Shown here: positions 1 to 11,079 of the stretch, one piece after another
Numbering within the stretch: position 1 is the first letter of the stretch
Layout of the letters: each line of letters opens with the position of its first letter
Source of the DNA: Tetrahymena elliotti 4EA
Taxonomy: Eukaryota; Ciliophora; Oligohymenophorea; Hymenostomatida; Tetrahymenidae
Assembly: GCA_000231825.2 (NCBI GenBank)
Contig: JH720366.1
Span: forward strand, 95,355-114,617
Direction of reading: 5' to 3'
DNA length: 19,263 nucleotides
Position numbers and translations under genes: made by a program
The notes under the pieces: generated by a model
The model's database searches: none
The model's input: the letters and a program-made list of their open reading frames with translations, nothing else
Told to the model about the DNA's origin: nothing

Positions 1-1524
1 CACATAAAAAATCAAATAGATATACTATTTTTCATATTACTATATTTTTATTCGGATATATTATATACCTAATTGCTTATGGAAAAAATAACCTCTTTAA
101 TTACCAAAATAATTTCATATTTGCTTTCTTGAGTATTTTAAATAAATTTCTATACTAATAGTTATGGTTGAAATCCTTTGTAAAATTTATTTTATGTAAA
201 AATTTTAGTTGGATATCAAAAAAAAACAGAGATGATATTAATATTCTACTATTATCCAAAACTGAAATAAATAAGAAGGTGAAGCAGTGTTGAGTTTATA
301 TTTACAAATTTATTTTTAAAAAAGCGTGAATTGTATTTTTAAAATATTTTAAGAAGAAATTTAAAGATTTTTTTTTTCATGATATTTTTAATTATTTTTA
401 GCTTTTATCATTGATAATTCAATCATTATTTATGATTATTTAGAAAACTATTAATTAAAAAATCAATTAAATAAAATATTTAGGCTTATTTTTCTTGTAT
501 TTTAATATTATAATATTTTCTTTATTATAGAGATTTTGTTCAAAAATTAAATCTCTTTTTACTTTTTCTAATGTAATATAAAATAAGGCTTTTATAAAAA
601 ATCTAATGATATCCACATAATCAAATAGATTATAATAAAATTAAATGATTATTATAATTATAATTGAGTAAAATATTCATGATTCACTAAATTTAACTTG
701 AGAAAAGAGAATAATAAATTTTTTTTTAAATAATAAGCAAAATTATATTTTTACATCATAAATTTTAAAATAGAAAATTTATGTTCTAGAATTCAATAAA
801 ATATCAATCATTCAAAACACAATCAAATTATTTGAATAAAATTTCAATCTTAGATTGTCTCAGAGAAAAATAGTAAGAAATTCAAATACCAATCAGAAAT
901 AATTGATTATTTCTATTAGGTTTAAATCCAAGAAAAGAGGAAAAGAGAATAAAATATATGGATAATTTTTTATTAACTTAAGGTGAAGGTATTTTTAAAT
1001 AAATAATATTCAAGCTTATTTGATCAAATAATTTATATGGTTTAAGTTATGTTGGAATCGATGAAAGAATAAATTATGAAAAATTTTGATATTTATTTTG
1101 TTTAAAATTTTAGTTGGAATTCTTGAATAAGAGTATTTTAAATTGTTATTCTTTTAGTAAAAAGTGTTAACTATTTTTAGTTTTTTGCTGACACTTTTAT
1201 TTATATAATATTTCTTAAAAAATCAAAAATCTAAAATATAAAAAGAGACTTAATATTTAATTTATAAATTATTTCTTTTATTAATTTCTTTCTTAAAAGA
1301 TCATTTGTTTTATTTAGTACAACTTTTAAAAGTAGGGTGAATTAATTTATGTAAAAAGCTGGAGGGGTTTAATGCATTTAGCTTTTTTATTAATAGAAAG
1401 ATGATTATTTACTTACAGATATTAATTTTTTTATCAGAAATTTTTGGTTTGAAAAGCGTAATTAAGAAATCTGATTTTATAATAATTGAATAAACTTAAA
1501 AACTAAAATAGTTCCAAAAAAAGA
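1..1524. other. AT-rich non-coding stretch
   Basis: No convincing coding frame was found on either strand, even with TAA/TAG read as glutamine. The stretch is dominated by A/T runs. Two small inverted repeats stand out. One is at 1159-1198, with arms AAAAAGTGT and ACACTTTT and a loop of about 23 nt. The other is at 1353-1387, with arms AAAAAGCT and AGCTTTTT around a loop containing an unusual GGAGGGG. Weak direct similarity links about 160-215 with about 1050-1120 (shared AAAATTTTAGTTGGA). The last part should hold the promoter and leader of the GTPase gene, but no known promoter motif is recognisable. Confidence 0.6.
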
Positions 1525-2886
1525 ATGGCTCAAAATATATATAACAGTCATTTGTTTTACACCAAACCTGAGGAGATGGTTGAATAACTAAGTGCTCCTC
1601 TAGGAGTATTAGTTGGTTGCGTAGGTACTGGAAAAACTACTTTTTTTAATCTAATTACCAATAAAAATATGGATACATCTGATGGAGGAGAGTCAGTTAC
1701 TAGATATTCCTTCAGTAGTCATTCTAGTTATGGAAGCAGCTTTAAGATTATAGATACTCCAGGAACCTCTGCTGATACTGATAAGGTTAACCATGCTTTG
1801 CATTTACGTAATGCTCTAATTGAAGGCCCTATTAACAGAATATTCTTAGTGATTAAAAATGAAAGATATGGAGCTATGCAAAAAAATTTATCAGAACAAA
1901 TATTTGCTTTGTCTGAGTGGAAGCATCTTATCACTGTTGTTGTTACTCATTGGGATAAAGAAGTAAATGATGCAAATAAAAAAATATTTTTAGATGGTAA
2001 ATAAAAGCTTTTAGATTAAGAAATAGGTCTACAAAACTCCTTTATATATGTTGGAATTAAGTCAGATGCAAATTAAGTTTGTCAAGCTGTTTACCAAAAT
2101 CTAAGCATAAATAAACCAGTAAAATTAGATATCTCTTTGAAAGAATTCAAATATAAATTTGATTTGCTTGAGAATATGAATTGTCATATAAGAGAATTTA
2201 AGGCTTTAATGAAGAAAATTGAAGAATAAATATTAAAAGACATAATTCATTATAAAGAACCTGACAAAGATGAATTCTTACATTACTGTATAGTTGACAT
2301 AGCATAAATAGCCGAGGATATAATCAACGAATTCCAGGTAAAATATGGAAAAGATATGATAGAGATTGATAGCTACATGCATTACTTAGAATTAAAAGCA
2401 TTCTTTATTCCTATTGTAGATAATATCAGAAAGGTAGCTTCTCAGTGTATGTCTTATAGTTTGCTAAATCCTAAAGACCCTAGAAACCTCTTCAAAAAGT
2501 GTCCTAATTGTGGAATTATTTGGCTTAAAGTAGAAGGTTGTGATGGATTAACTAGTTGTGGTAAGAGATTTTATGAAATGGACTTTTATGCTAATGTTAA
2601 ACAATTTATGAGATTTAAATTTGATTGGAGGAACTTTTAGTGGGTAAAGAAGACTGAATCTATCACTCAGAAAGAAAAATAATCTTATAGTTCTAATACC
2701 AAAGGAATAGGATGTGGGTAAACCATAGATTGGAGAGCTGCCCCTCCTATTGGTGATGAAATAATAAAGACGCTCTATGATGCAGGAATTTAAGATGTTA
2801 AAGTTGATTATAAAGAAGAATAACATTCTGATTTCAATGAAGAACTTCTAAAAAAAAGCTAAACTATTAAAGTCTACTAATGTTGA
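1525..2886 (+). CDS. AIG1/GIMAP-like GTPase with C-terminal Cys-rich domain
   Basis: The 453-residue product is read with the ciliate code and ends at TGA. A P-loop, GCVGTGKT, lies at residues 31-38. A G2-like Thr sits in ESVTRY around residue 59, which resembles the VT motif of AIG1/GIMAP/Toc GTPases. G3 is DTPG at 77-80, and a G4-like THWD lies at 141-144. About 240-310 is helical and charged. A cysteine-rich module follows: CPNC at 326-329, then C339 and C345 in a GCDGLTSCGKR context, with a later GCG around 396-398 and a WR-PP motif near 403-408. The spacing resembles a zinc ribbon or a degenerate IBR-like finger. There is no signal peptide or membrane segment, so it is probably cytosolic. 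The start is chosen because it is the first in-frame ATG in an A-rich context (AAAAAGAATGG) just before the P-loop. Many glutamines are TAA/TAG, e.g. residues 21, 160, 165, 184 and 261. No intron is needed. The biological role is unknown; family members bind GTP and often associate with membranes or immune and stress responses. Confidence 0.88.
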
Positions 2887-3612
2887 TTAATAAAATCTTA
2901 AAATAATAATAATTTTTCTAATATTTTAAGCAAATTTATTATTATTAATTTTTTCTGTTTTTTATGTTAAGACTTAATATTTTGTATGAAATATTTTTCT
3001 TTTTTGCTTTAAAAATATTTCAGAAAAAAATTAAAACCCCAAAATATGATTTTACATTCCCTTTATTAAAACAAATGCAAATCAAATTTATTTGTTGTAA
3101 ATGAATACAATCTCAATTTTGATAAAAGAAATATCAGAATTTAACAAAATTTATTAAATACTGTTTTCATAGTCATGTTCATTGTAATGATGTTCAATTC
3201 TAAAAAGTATTTATTTTTGTTTTGCAAAATTTGGTTTTTTGATTTTGAAATTTTAATTTCATTTTTAATATTTTTTAAGTTAGCTTTTTTCATAAATTAT
3301 AAGGTAATAAGCTCTTTTTTAATATTATTAATAGATAAATAGAAGAAAAACACTTAAAAAAATATTCAAAAAAAGTTTTTTTTCAAATATTTAAATCTAA
3401 TCAAAAACAAATAAATAATATATTTTCCAATTACTTTATTTATTTTATCTTCTTTATCAAGAGAATTTTTTCTTTAAGCAAACTAAATTAAAATTTTAAT
3501 TTTATTAATACTAATTTTTCATCATACATACATACTTAAAATAAAATATTAATAATCTATTTTGATTAATTTTTTAGATTAAAACATAGATATCTATTTA
3601 ATTATCTTTATA
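2887..3612. other. Intergenic region, GTPase 3' side to acyltransferase 1 block
   Basis: No gene is seen. It contains a perfect inverted repeat at 2988-3021, listed separately. From about 3270 to 3400 it resembles 16200-16320 (shared AAATTATAAGGTAATA and AATAGATAAA segments). The duplicated 5' flank of copies 1 and 3 therefore probably begins near 3270. Confidence 0.55.
2988..3021. repeat. Perfect 11-bp inverted repeat 3' of the GTPase gene
   Basis: The arms GAAATATTTTT (2988-2998) and AAAAATATTTC (3011-3021) are exact reverse complements around a 12-nt pyrimidine-rich loop. It lies about 100 nt after the TGA of the GTPase gene, where a 3' UTR or 3'-end processing region would be expected. 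Chance hairpins are common in DNA this AT-rich, so its function is uncertain. Confidence 0.5.
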
Positions 3613-3848
3613 AAAAGGAAATTTTAATTGTTTACAATATCTCTTTAGTGAGATTAAATTTGATGAATTATTTACTTTAAAGATTTTTTTATCCAAAAAA
3701 TATTTATAATATAAATTAAACCTTTTAATTTAATGGCTTTTTAAATTATGAGTTAGAAGGAAAGAAGAGAGATTCAAGTTATTAAGAAAGATTTTTTAAT
3801 TTAAGTATTAATAATTAAAAATAAATTTAATCAGATTTCAGAAATAAA

Positions 3849-4036
3849 TTACATTGAGCTCAATGTGATTTAATTCGTAATTCATCAGTCTGAAAATATC
3901 TAAAAATTTTATTATCATAATTTCTAAATGATTTAAAGAAAATCAAAGTACTTTACATTTTAATCAATGCAATTTGTTTCATATTTCATCAGTCTTAAAA
4001 TATCTCAAAACGCCATTCTCATAATTTAAGGATGAT
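3849..4036. repeat. Two-unit direct repeat, period about 104 bp
   Basis: Two units begin with TTACATT at 3849 and 3953. Each continues with an (A)AATG/CAATG element, a TTCATCAGTCT motif, AAAATATCT and a run ending in ATGATTT. The same two-unit layout occurs upstream of copy 2 at 7473-7661, so the internal duplication predates the copy 1/copy 2 split. It may be a duplicated regulatory module. Confidence 0.6.
3851..3866. repeat. Perfect 16-bp palindrome
   Basis: ACATTGAGCTCAATGT is identical to its own reverse complement. It begins the first 104-bp unit upstream of copy 1. The matching place upstream of copy 2 keeps only the outer arms (ACATT...AATGT). It could be a dimeric factor binding site, but this is inference. 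Confidence 0.6.
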
Positions 4037-4730
4037 TTCTAATTTTAAAGAAAAACAATAATTTTAATGAGGAAAGGAATTATTTTTAGGTTGGCTTATC
4101 AATGAATAGTTAATTATGGTATTTTCAAAAATAGATCATTTTATTTACTAAGATATAAATTTTATTTTATTTTTAGATGTAATAGCGCATTTAGCTTTTA
4201 GTCAACTAACTACTCATAAATCAAGTAAATTTCATTTTATTTTTCTATATTTAAATTTTTGATAAAATTTTTATCTGATTAGGGGGAGTCTCCTTATTAT
4301 TAGGAATATTATTACTAGAGAAGTTAAGTTTTTAAAAATAATTTTTTTCCTCTTATTCTTATTTTAAAGGAAAGGTAATTTAAATTAGAAATTGCTGTTA
4401 AATGATTTTTAAGTTTTTTTAATTTTAATTACTTATTGAAGTTACCATATAAATACTCTTTTAAATCTTAAATATTTCCATCAAAAGAATAAAAAGTGAA
4501 TCTTTTATATAGAAAAATGAATATTCACTTATTATTTTTTTTAATTAAAAATTATCCTTACAGAATTAATTTAATGGAATTTACTTTTTTATTTGGTGAA
4601 TAATACATTGAATTTTATGGATATTTTTATAATTGAGATTATTGAATTGATGATGCATTTCAAATGTAGGACCTCAAAAAAATAAATAAACAAATAAATA
4701 AATAAAAATATTAAAATAATCATTAAATTT

Positions 4731-6788
4731 ATGAATTCTTGCTTTACTTACATAAGAGAGCTTTTTATTGAAATAAGTTAAGGTACACCGCTCACAGATC
4801 CTACTAAGATTGCTTTTACTTAATACTCTGGAAATGGCGTTAATTAATAAGGAGATATAGCAGCTTGTTTAAGAACTCCTGAGATGAACTTTGTTGAACT
4901 AAAGCTTACTATAGATGGAATGCCAGTTTTTGAAGGGTTATGTGTTAAGGAAATATGCTCTGCATAAACATTAAAATCTCTTAAGAACTAGTTCTCTTAG
5001 GTATTGTCTTTAGTATTTTAATAAACTCTAACTCCAGAGCAGATAGATTTTATATAATATCCGGTTGAAAAACCTCCTACTGACAACTATGGCTTCATCA
5101 TAATATCTATCATTTTATCAATTATGCTCGTTCTTACTTTAGTTTCTCTCTTTTATACTTTTTTCAAAAGAAAACCAAAACTAATTAATAATACAGATCC
5201 AAGATTGTAAAAAAGTAATACATCTAGTGACGTTTTAATCTCCAGCAAATTCAAATAAAAAGAAGAATAAATACATGAAGATTTAGAAGGTACCTTAGAG
5301 AAGAAATTAGTCAAAAAGAATAAAGCAGAAGATAGCGAAGAACTTTAAAATGAGTCTACTCTGATAAGAATATTATAGTGCTGGAATTTAAAGTCTAATC
5401 TTTAAAAGACATTTAACGTTACAGTGAGAAATTCTGATTTAGCTACTTTTGATTGTATAAGAACAATAAGTTTTTTACAAGTTATGTTAGGACATAGTTT
5501 TCTTATTGGCCTTTAATATTATTCAAATATGAGTGATTTCGAGATCATTTAAAAAAATCCCTTTGTTCTATTTTTATTTGCTTGCTTGTATTCTGTAGAT
5601 GTTTTCTTCATGCTTGGAGGGTTTTTCCTTGCTTACGTTGTTGCAGATCCAAAAGTTTTTTAAAATTTTAAGATAAAAAACTTTTTAAAAATGATTGGCT
5701 CATACTTTTTAGCAATAGTAAATAGAGTAAGTAGAATTTTACCTACTTATTTTATAGCAATTTATATACATTGGCAGTTATTACCTCAAATTGGTTAATC
5801 TCCAACATGGTCTCAAATGGAATTTTTTAGTTAATTCTGTGATAATGATAAATGGAAGAAAATCTTATTTATAGACAACCTTTATGATAAAGCAAACGTT
5901 TGTGTAGGTTAGGCATGGTATCTTTCAAATGATATGCAAATGTTTGTATTCTCTCTCATTTTAATGATTGTGTATGCGAACAATAAGTTTATTGGAAAAA
6001 TAGTCTTATTCTTAACTTTAGCAGCTTTTATAGGTGTAGCTATTTACTTTTCATTTGAATATGAGCTCTTAGTTGTTGGCTCACTTAATTCTATGTTAAG
6101 TGTACACTAGATAGATTTCTATTACAAACCTTGGTGTAGAATTCCACCTTACATTCTAGGTTTAATTTTTGGTGTTTTCTATAAAGAATATCAATTAGAA
6201 AAGTAGCAAAAAAACAATTCCCAAAAGAAAACTTTCCTAATGTAAATGTCTCATTATATGAAAGATACCTACTTCAAGTGGATATCTTATTCAATTGGAA
6301 TGGCTCTAATTTTATTTTTTACATTTGGGCCAAGATCATTGCAAGTTAATGGGCCAGACTATTGGAATTTAGATCTTCAATATTTTATTTATGGTATTAG
6401 CAGAGTTGTATATGCTTTCGGAGTTATTTTAATCTTGCTTCCTAGTGTGTGTGGCTCAAAAGATTTACTTGTTAAAGTAATGAGTTCATCAGTATTTCAA
6501 TTTGCTTCTAAACTTACATTCTAAGGCTATCTCTATCACTATGCAATCGAAACTTATTCAGTTTGGTCATTTTATGATTCAATGTATCTAAATGTGGGAA
6601 ATGTCTTAAACATCTATTTAGCAGAGGTAGTTTTAGTATTCTTGTTTTCTTTCTTATTCTATGTTCTTTTAGAATTGCCTCTAAATAATCTAGCAAATAT
6701 CGTATTTAACAAAAACACAAAAAAGAAATAAATTATTAGTAAAGAAGAACATAAAATTTAACAAGTTATTAGCAAATCAATTAATTGA
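4731..6788 (+). CDS. NRF-6-like acyltransferase-3 membrane protein, copy 1
   Basis: The 685-residue protein is read with the ciliate code as one exon ending at TGA. Residues 1-115 form an NRF-type N-terminal domain: a YSGNG...QQGD stretch at 32-42, then Cys at 46, 71 and 76. A first membrane segment spans about 121-145 and is followed by a charged linker (147-225). The acyltransferase-3 core comes next: VMLGHS with candidate catalytic H255, SVDVFFMLGGFF at 288-299, RVSRILPTY at 332-340, AWYLSNDMQMF at 395-405, YYKPWCRIPPYILG at 464-477, LTFQGYLYHY at 595-604 and ELPLNNL at 648-654. About ten membrane spans are expected. The family is thought to move acyl groups across or onto lipids, sugars or proteins in ER, plasma-membrane or envelope systems; the substrate here is unknown. 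The start is supported because all three paralogs begin with ATGAATTCTTG. Oddly, there is no signal peptide in front of the cysteine-bearing N-terminal domain. It is the first of three tandem paralogs. Confidence 0.9.
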
Positions 6789-7031
6789 AAGCATTGAGTA
6801 AAAATTAATTAATTCATTTGTAATTCTTTATAAAAAATATTTTAAAACTGATTTTAAATCCTCATATTTTCATCATTTATTTTTCTAATTTTTTAATCAA
6901 AATTTAATGAATTACAATTTTATCATTTGTTAACATATTTAATTTTTGTGATTTTATTATTTTAAAATATTATTTACTTCAAATAAATTTTTTGAAAATC
7001 TAAACTGTGATTTAGGATACAAGGAGGGAAG

Positions 7032-7061
7032 GGAATGTGAAAATAGAGATCTATTTTTTCC
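7032..7061. repeat. Hairpin with 8-bp arms in the GC-richer island
   Basis: The arms AAAATAGA and TCTATTTT are separated by only GA. Outer GGAA and TTCC can extend the stem after a small bulge. It lies at the left side of the 7015-7275 island. Confidence 0.5.
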
Positions 7062-7207
7062 TTATTATTATATATGCTCAAAAGGAAAACAGCACATCAG
7101 ATTGAAATAGAATAAAGCAGAAAAATGAGGATAAATAAATTTATCAGGTTACCTGCCATAAGAAAATAGTAGAGGATAATTGATATAGGCTCTGCTAAGG
7201 TAAAGAG

Positions 7208-7252
7208 AAGTCAAGAAAGTTACCAACAGAAAGTCATTTAACTTCCTGACTT
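7208..7252. repeat. Imperfect hairpin, about 12 bp stem
   Basis: AAGTCAAGAAAGTT (7208-7221) pairs with AACTTCCTGACTT (7240-7252) with one or two mismatches or bulges and a loop of about 18 nt. It is the strongest stem of the GC-richer island and could belong to a structured RNA. No known RNA family is recognised. Confidence 0.5.
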
Positions 7253-7277
7253 GAAAAATTCATTTGAGACTCACCAA

Positions 7278-8329
7278 ATTTTAATTTGTTTACAATATCT
7301 CTTTTTATTAGGTTAAATTTAATAATTATTTACTTTCAATATTTTTTAATCCAAAAAGTATTTCTTTATCAAACTTAATTAGAAGGAAAGAAGGAAGATA
7401 TCAAATTATTAAGACAAATTTTGTAATTAATATATTAATCACTTAAAATGCTAATCAGGTTTCACAAGTAAATTACATTTTACTCAATGTGATGAAATTA
7501 GTTTTCATCAGTCTGAAAATATCTCAAAATTTCATTCTCACAATTTTTAGAATGATTTAAGAAAATTAAAGTACTTTACATTTTACTCAATGTGATGAAA
7601 TTAGTTTTCATCAGTCTGACAATTTCTCAAAACCTAATTCCCATAATTTTTAGAATGATTTCTATTCTTAAAGAAAAATAATAATTTTAATGAGGAAAGG
7701 AATTATTTTTAAGTAGTCCTATCAAAGAATAATTAATCATGGTATTTTCAAAAATAGATCATTTCATTACTAAGATATGAATTTTATTTTATTTTTAGAT
7801 GAAATACCACATTTTGCTTTTAATAGCTCGCTAACTTTAAATAAATAAAGTAAATTTCATTTCATTTTTCTATCTTTCGCTTTTTGATTAAATTTTTTTC
7901 TGATAAGGTAGGCTCCTAATTAATAGGAACATTATTACTTGATTTGCTAAGTTAATTCTTTTCCTCTTATTCTTGTTTTAAATGAAAGGTGTATAATAAT
8001 TTGAAAATGTTGTTAAAATGAATTTTAAACTTTTTTAATTTTAATTAATTATTGAAGTTGCCATTATTGTTAGATCATGAATTTTTAAGTATAGATGAAC
8101 GAACCCTCGCATATTATTTTTTAGTTATCCTTGGAAGGAATTTTCTTTCTAATCTAAAACATACTGACTAAATTATATTATTGGAATTTCCTTTTTATAT
8201 TAGGTGAATAATCCTTGAATTTGATGGATATTTTTATAATTGGGGATTATTGAATTGATTATAAATTACAAATTTAGGACCTTAAAAAACAAATAAATAA
8301 ATAAAAATACAAAAATAATCATTAAATTT
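7278..8329 (+). promoter_or_regulatory. 5' flank of acyltransferase copy 2
   Basis: This is the paralogous counterpart of 3613-4730, with the same order of landmarks. Just before the ATG it has an AAAT-rich leader (8287-8308) followed by ATCATTAAATTT, which is identical to copy 1. The conservation between copies 1 and 2 is high for non-coding AT-rich DNA and implies a relatively recent duplication or conversion. Presumably it is promoter plus 5' UTR. Confidence 0.55.
7473..7661. repeat. Two-unit direct repeat, period 103 bp
   Basis: The units start at 7473 and 7576 with TTACATTTTACTCAATGTGA. They are nearly identical to each other for their first 50 bp, including the inverted repeat TGATGAAA-TTAG-TTTTCATCA, and both end in TTAGAATGATTT. 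They are more alike than the equivalent units upstream of copy 1, which suggests local homogenisation. Confidence 0.7.
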
Positions 8330-10384
8330 ATGAATTCTTGCTTAGCTTACATAGGAGAGCTTTTTATTGAAATCAGTTAAGGCAAACCTCTCACAGACCC
8401 TACTATGATTGCTTTTACTTAATACTCTGGAAATGGCTTTAATTAATAAGGGGATATAGCAGCTTGTTTAAGAACCCCTGAGATGAGCTTTCTTGAGTTA
8501 AAACTTTCTATTAATAGACTAACATTTTTTTAAGGGCTGTGTGTTAAGGAAATATGTTCTGCATAAACATTAAAATCTTATAAATACGAATTTGCTTAGG
8601 TATTGTCTTAATTATTTTAGTAACCAATAACTCCAAAACAAATAGATTTTGTATAATATCCTGTTGAAAAACCTTCTACTAACAACTATGGCTTCATCAT
8701 AATATCTATCATTTTATCAATTATGCTTGTACTTACTTTAGTTTCACTCTTTTATACTTTTTTCAAAAGTAAACCAAAACCAATTAATAAAAATGATTCA
8801 AGATTATAAGAAAGCAATACTTCTAGTGATATTTAAATTTCCAGCAAATTCAAATATAAAGAAGAATAAATACATGAAGATTTAGAAGGTAGCTTAGAGA
8901 AGAAATTAGTCCAAAAGAATAAAACAGAAAATAGCTAAGAACCTTAAAATGATTCATCTCTTATAAGAATATTATAGTGCTGGAATTTATCGTCTAATCT
9001 TTAAAAGACGTTTAATGTTACTGTTAGAAATCCTGATTTAGCTGCCTTCGATTGTATAAGAACAATCAGTTTTTTATAAGTTATGTTAGGACATTGTTTT
9101 CTTATTTGCATTTCATATTATTCAAATATTAGAGACTTTGATATTGTTTAAAAGAATCCTTTTATCCTATTTATTTTTGGTTGCTTTTATTCAGTCGATG
9201 TTTTCTTCATGCTTGGAGGGTTTTTCCTTGCTTACGTTGTAGCAGATCCAAAAGTTTTTTAAAACTTTAAGATAAAAAACTATTTAAGAATGATTGGCTC
9301 ATACTTTTTAGCAATAGTAAATAGAGTAAGTAGAATCTTACCTACTTATTTTATAGCAATTTATATATATTGGTAGCTGTTACCTCAGATTGGTTAATCT
9401 CCAACATGGTCTGAAATAGAAATTTTTAGTGGATTATGCGATGATGATAAATTGAAGAAAGTCTTATTTATTGATAATCTTTATGAAAGTCCAACTGGTT
9501 GTGTAGTTTAAGCATGGTATCTTTCAAATGATATGCAAATGTTTATGTTCTCTCTCATTTTAATGATTGTCTATGCCAATAATAAGTTTGTTGCAAAAAT
9601 AATTTTATTCTTAGCATTAGCAATTTTTACAGGTGTAGCCATTTATTTTTCATTTGAATATGAGCTCTTAGTTGTTGGTTAACTTTCTTCTATGCTTAAT
9701 GATCACTGGGATTAATTTTATTATAAACCTTGGAATAGAGTTCCACCTTACATTTTAGGTTTAATTTTTGGTGTTTTGTATAAGGAATATCAATTAGAAA
9801 AGCAGCAAAAAAACAATTCTCAAAAGAAAACTTTCCTCATGAAAATATCTCATTATATGAAAGAGAGATACTTCAAGTGGATATCTTATTCAATTGGAAT
9901 GGTTATAGTCTTATTTTTTACATTTGGGCCTAGATCGTTGCAAGTTAATGGACCAGACTATTGGAATTAAGATCTTCAATATTTTATTTATGGTATTAGT
10001 AGAGTTTTATATGCTTTCGGAGTTATTTTAATCCTATTACCTGGTATATGTGGCTCAAAAGATTTACTTGTTAAAACAATGAGTTCATCAGTATTTCAAT
10101 TTGTATCTAAACTTACATTCCAAGCCTATCTCTATCACTATGCAATAGAAACTTATACACTTTGGTCGTTTTATGACACAATGTATCTAAATGTGGGAAA
10201 TGTCTTAAACATATATATTGTAGAAGTAGTTATAGTATTCTTGTTTTCTTTCTTATCCTATGTTCTTTTAGAATTACCTCTAAATAATCTAGCAAATATT
10301 GTATTTAACAAAAATACAAAAAAGAAATAAACTAGTAAAGAAGAACATAAAATTTAAAAAGTTACTAACGAATAAATTAATTGA
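8330..10384 (+). CDS. NRF-6-like acyltransferase-3 membrane protein, copy 2
   Basis: The 684-residue protein is read with the ciliate code as one uninterrupted exon ending at TGA, collinear with copy 1. It keeps the N-terminal YSGNG...QQGD and the three Cys, the first membrane span at about 121-145, the candidate catalytic His in VMLGHC (H255), SVDVFFMLGGFF, RVSRILPTY, AWYLSNDMQMF, YYKPWNRVPPYILG, LTFQAYLYHY and ELPLNNL. No key motif is lost, so it looks functional. Compared with copy 1, changes cluster in the N-terminal domain (about residues 52-70) and the linker (about 147-215). The last 400 residues are almost unchanged, except for a short variable stretch around 360-395 and scattered conservative changes. 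The C-terminal tail after KKK is one residue shorter. The start matches the paralogs (ATGAATTCTTG). There is no signal peptide. As with copy 1, family membership is clear but the acyl donor and acceptor are not. Confidence 0.9.
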
Positions 10385-11079
10385 AAATATTTAGTAAAAA
10401 TTTATTAATTCATTTGTAATGTTTAATAAATATAAATATTGGTTTTAGATCTTAATATTTTCATCATTCATTTTTCTATTTCTTTAGCCTAAATTTTGTT
10501 TATTCAAATGTATAAATATGAAAATAAATATAGTGAATCTCTTTAATCAGAAAATAGATTTTGGTTTTCAATTATAAAATATATAACAATAATTTTTTAT
10601 CAGTAATTTAAAATGAGATCTTTCAGGATCTGTATGAAATTTTAATAAATTTATTATTTTCTAAAAGATACATTGAAAATAAAACATAGAGGCTTTCCAG
10701 AAAATTTCAAGAAACAAATTTACCTTAAATATTAATTAATAAACAGCCCAAAAATTTGTTATTTAAATATAAGCCAATTTTAATTTTAATAAAAATTGGT
10801 TTATTTTATTTAGCTTTAATAAAAATAATACAAAATATCACTAAATTAAAAAAAATCTGGTTAAGATCTATAAACAAGTTTTAATATTAAGACAAAATAT
10901 TTATTGTATTGATTTGTTATTATAATCATAAAAGTTTAAATTAATAATAATTTTCCAAAAAAGAATTTAATAAATAATAAAAAGTATGATAATTCTTAGA
11001 TTATTTAGTAGTATCATTTTATTTTTATGTTGTCACTATTTCAAAGTAAAAATGAAAGTTCAATTAGTCTTTTTTTTGA
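10385..11079. other. Intergenic AT-rich stretch after copy 2
   Basis: About the first 110 nt match the 3' flank of copy 1. The remainder has no gene that I can support. A hairpin with arms CCAATTTT (10774-10781) and AAAATTGG (10792-10799) is visible. Confidence 0.5.

Larger units (their letters stand above)
3613..4730 (+). promoter_or_regulatory. 5' flank of acyltransferase copy 1, duplicated in copy 2
   Basis: This block aligns by eye with 7278-8329 along nearly its whole length. Both share TTTACAATATCTCTTT at the left edge, a pair of direct repeats, ATGAGGAAAGGAATTATTTTTA, GGTATTTTCAAAAATAGATC, TATGGATATTTTTATAATTG-like or identical text, and AAAT-type runs just before the ATG (about 4676-4714). 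A more diverged version precedes copy 3. No conserved long coding frame runs through it. It most likely holds the promoter and 5' UTR and was duplicated together with the gene. No ciliate promoter consensus can be assigned. Confidence 0.55.
6789..7277. other. Spacer between copies 1 and 2 with a GC-richer island
   Basis: From 6789 to about 6905 the sequence matches the 3' flank of copy 2 (10385 to about 10498; shared ATTCATTTGTAAT and ATTTTCATCAT), so the duplication includes some 3' DNA. About 7015-7275 is clearly less AT-rich than its surroundings and has no counterpart before copy 1. It can be read openly from an ATG at 7074 in the ciliate code, but the frame runs on into the duplicated non-coding block and resembles nothing recognised, so no gene is called. 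The island contains two hairpins (7032-7061 and 7208-7252) and the short palindromic CAGGTTACCTG. Confidence 0.5.

Noticed and set aside
1728..1934. Minus-strand frame opposite the GTPase gene
   Set aside because: It lies wholly within the antisense of the P-loop GTPase domain and has no independent support.
4177..4224. Possible upstream exon encoding a signal peptide for copies 1 and 2 (ATG at 4177 and 7799, followed by GTAAATTTC)
   Set aside because: Copy 1 gives a glutamine-rich, non-hydrophobic peptide, the two copies differ by an indel, and copy 3 lacks both the ATG and the GT donor at the matching place.
7074..7594. Open frame of about 170 codons starting in the GC-richer island
   Set aside because: With TGA as the only stop such lengths arise by chance in AT-rich DNA. 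The second half runs through the duplicated non-coding flank and no domain is recognisable.
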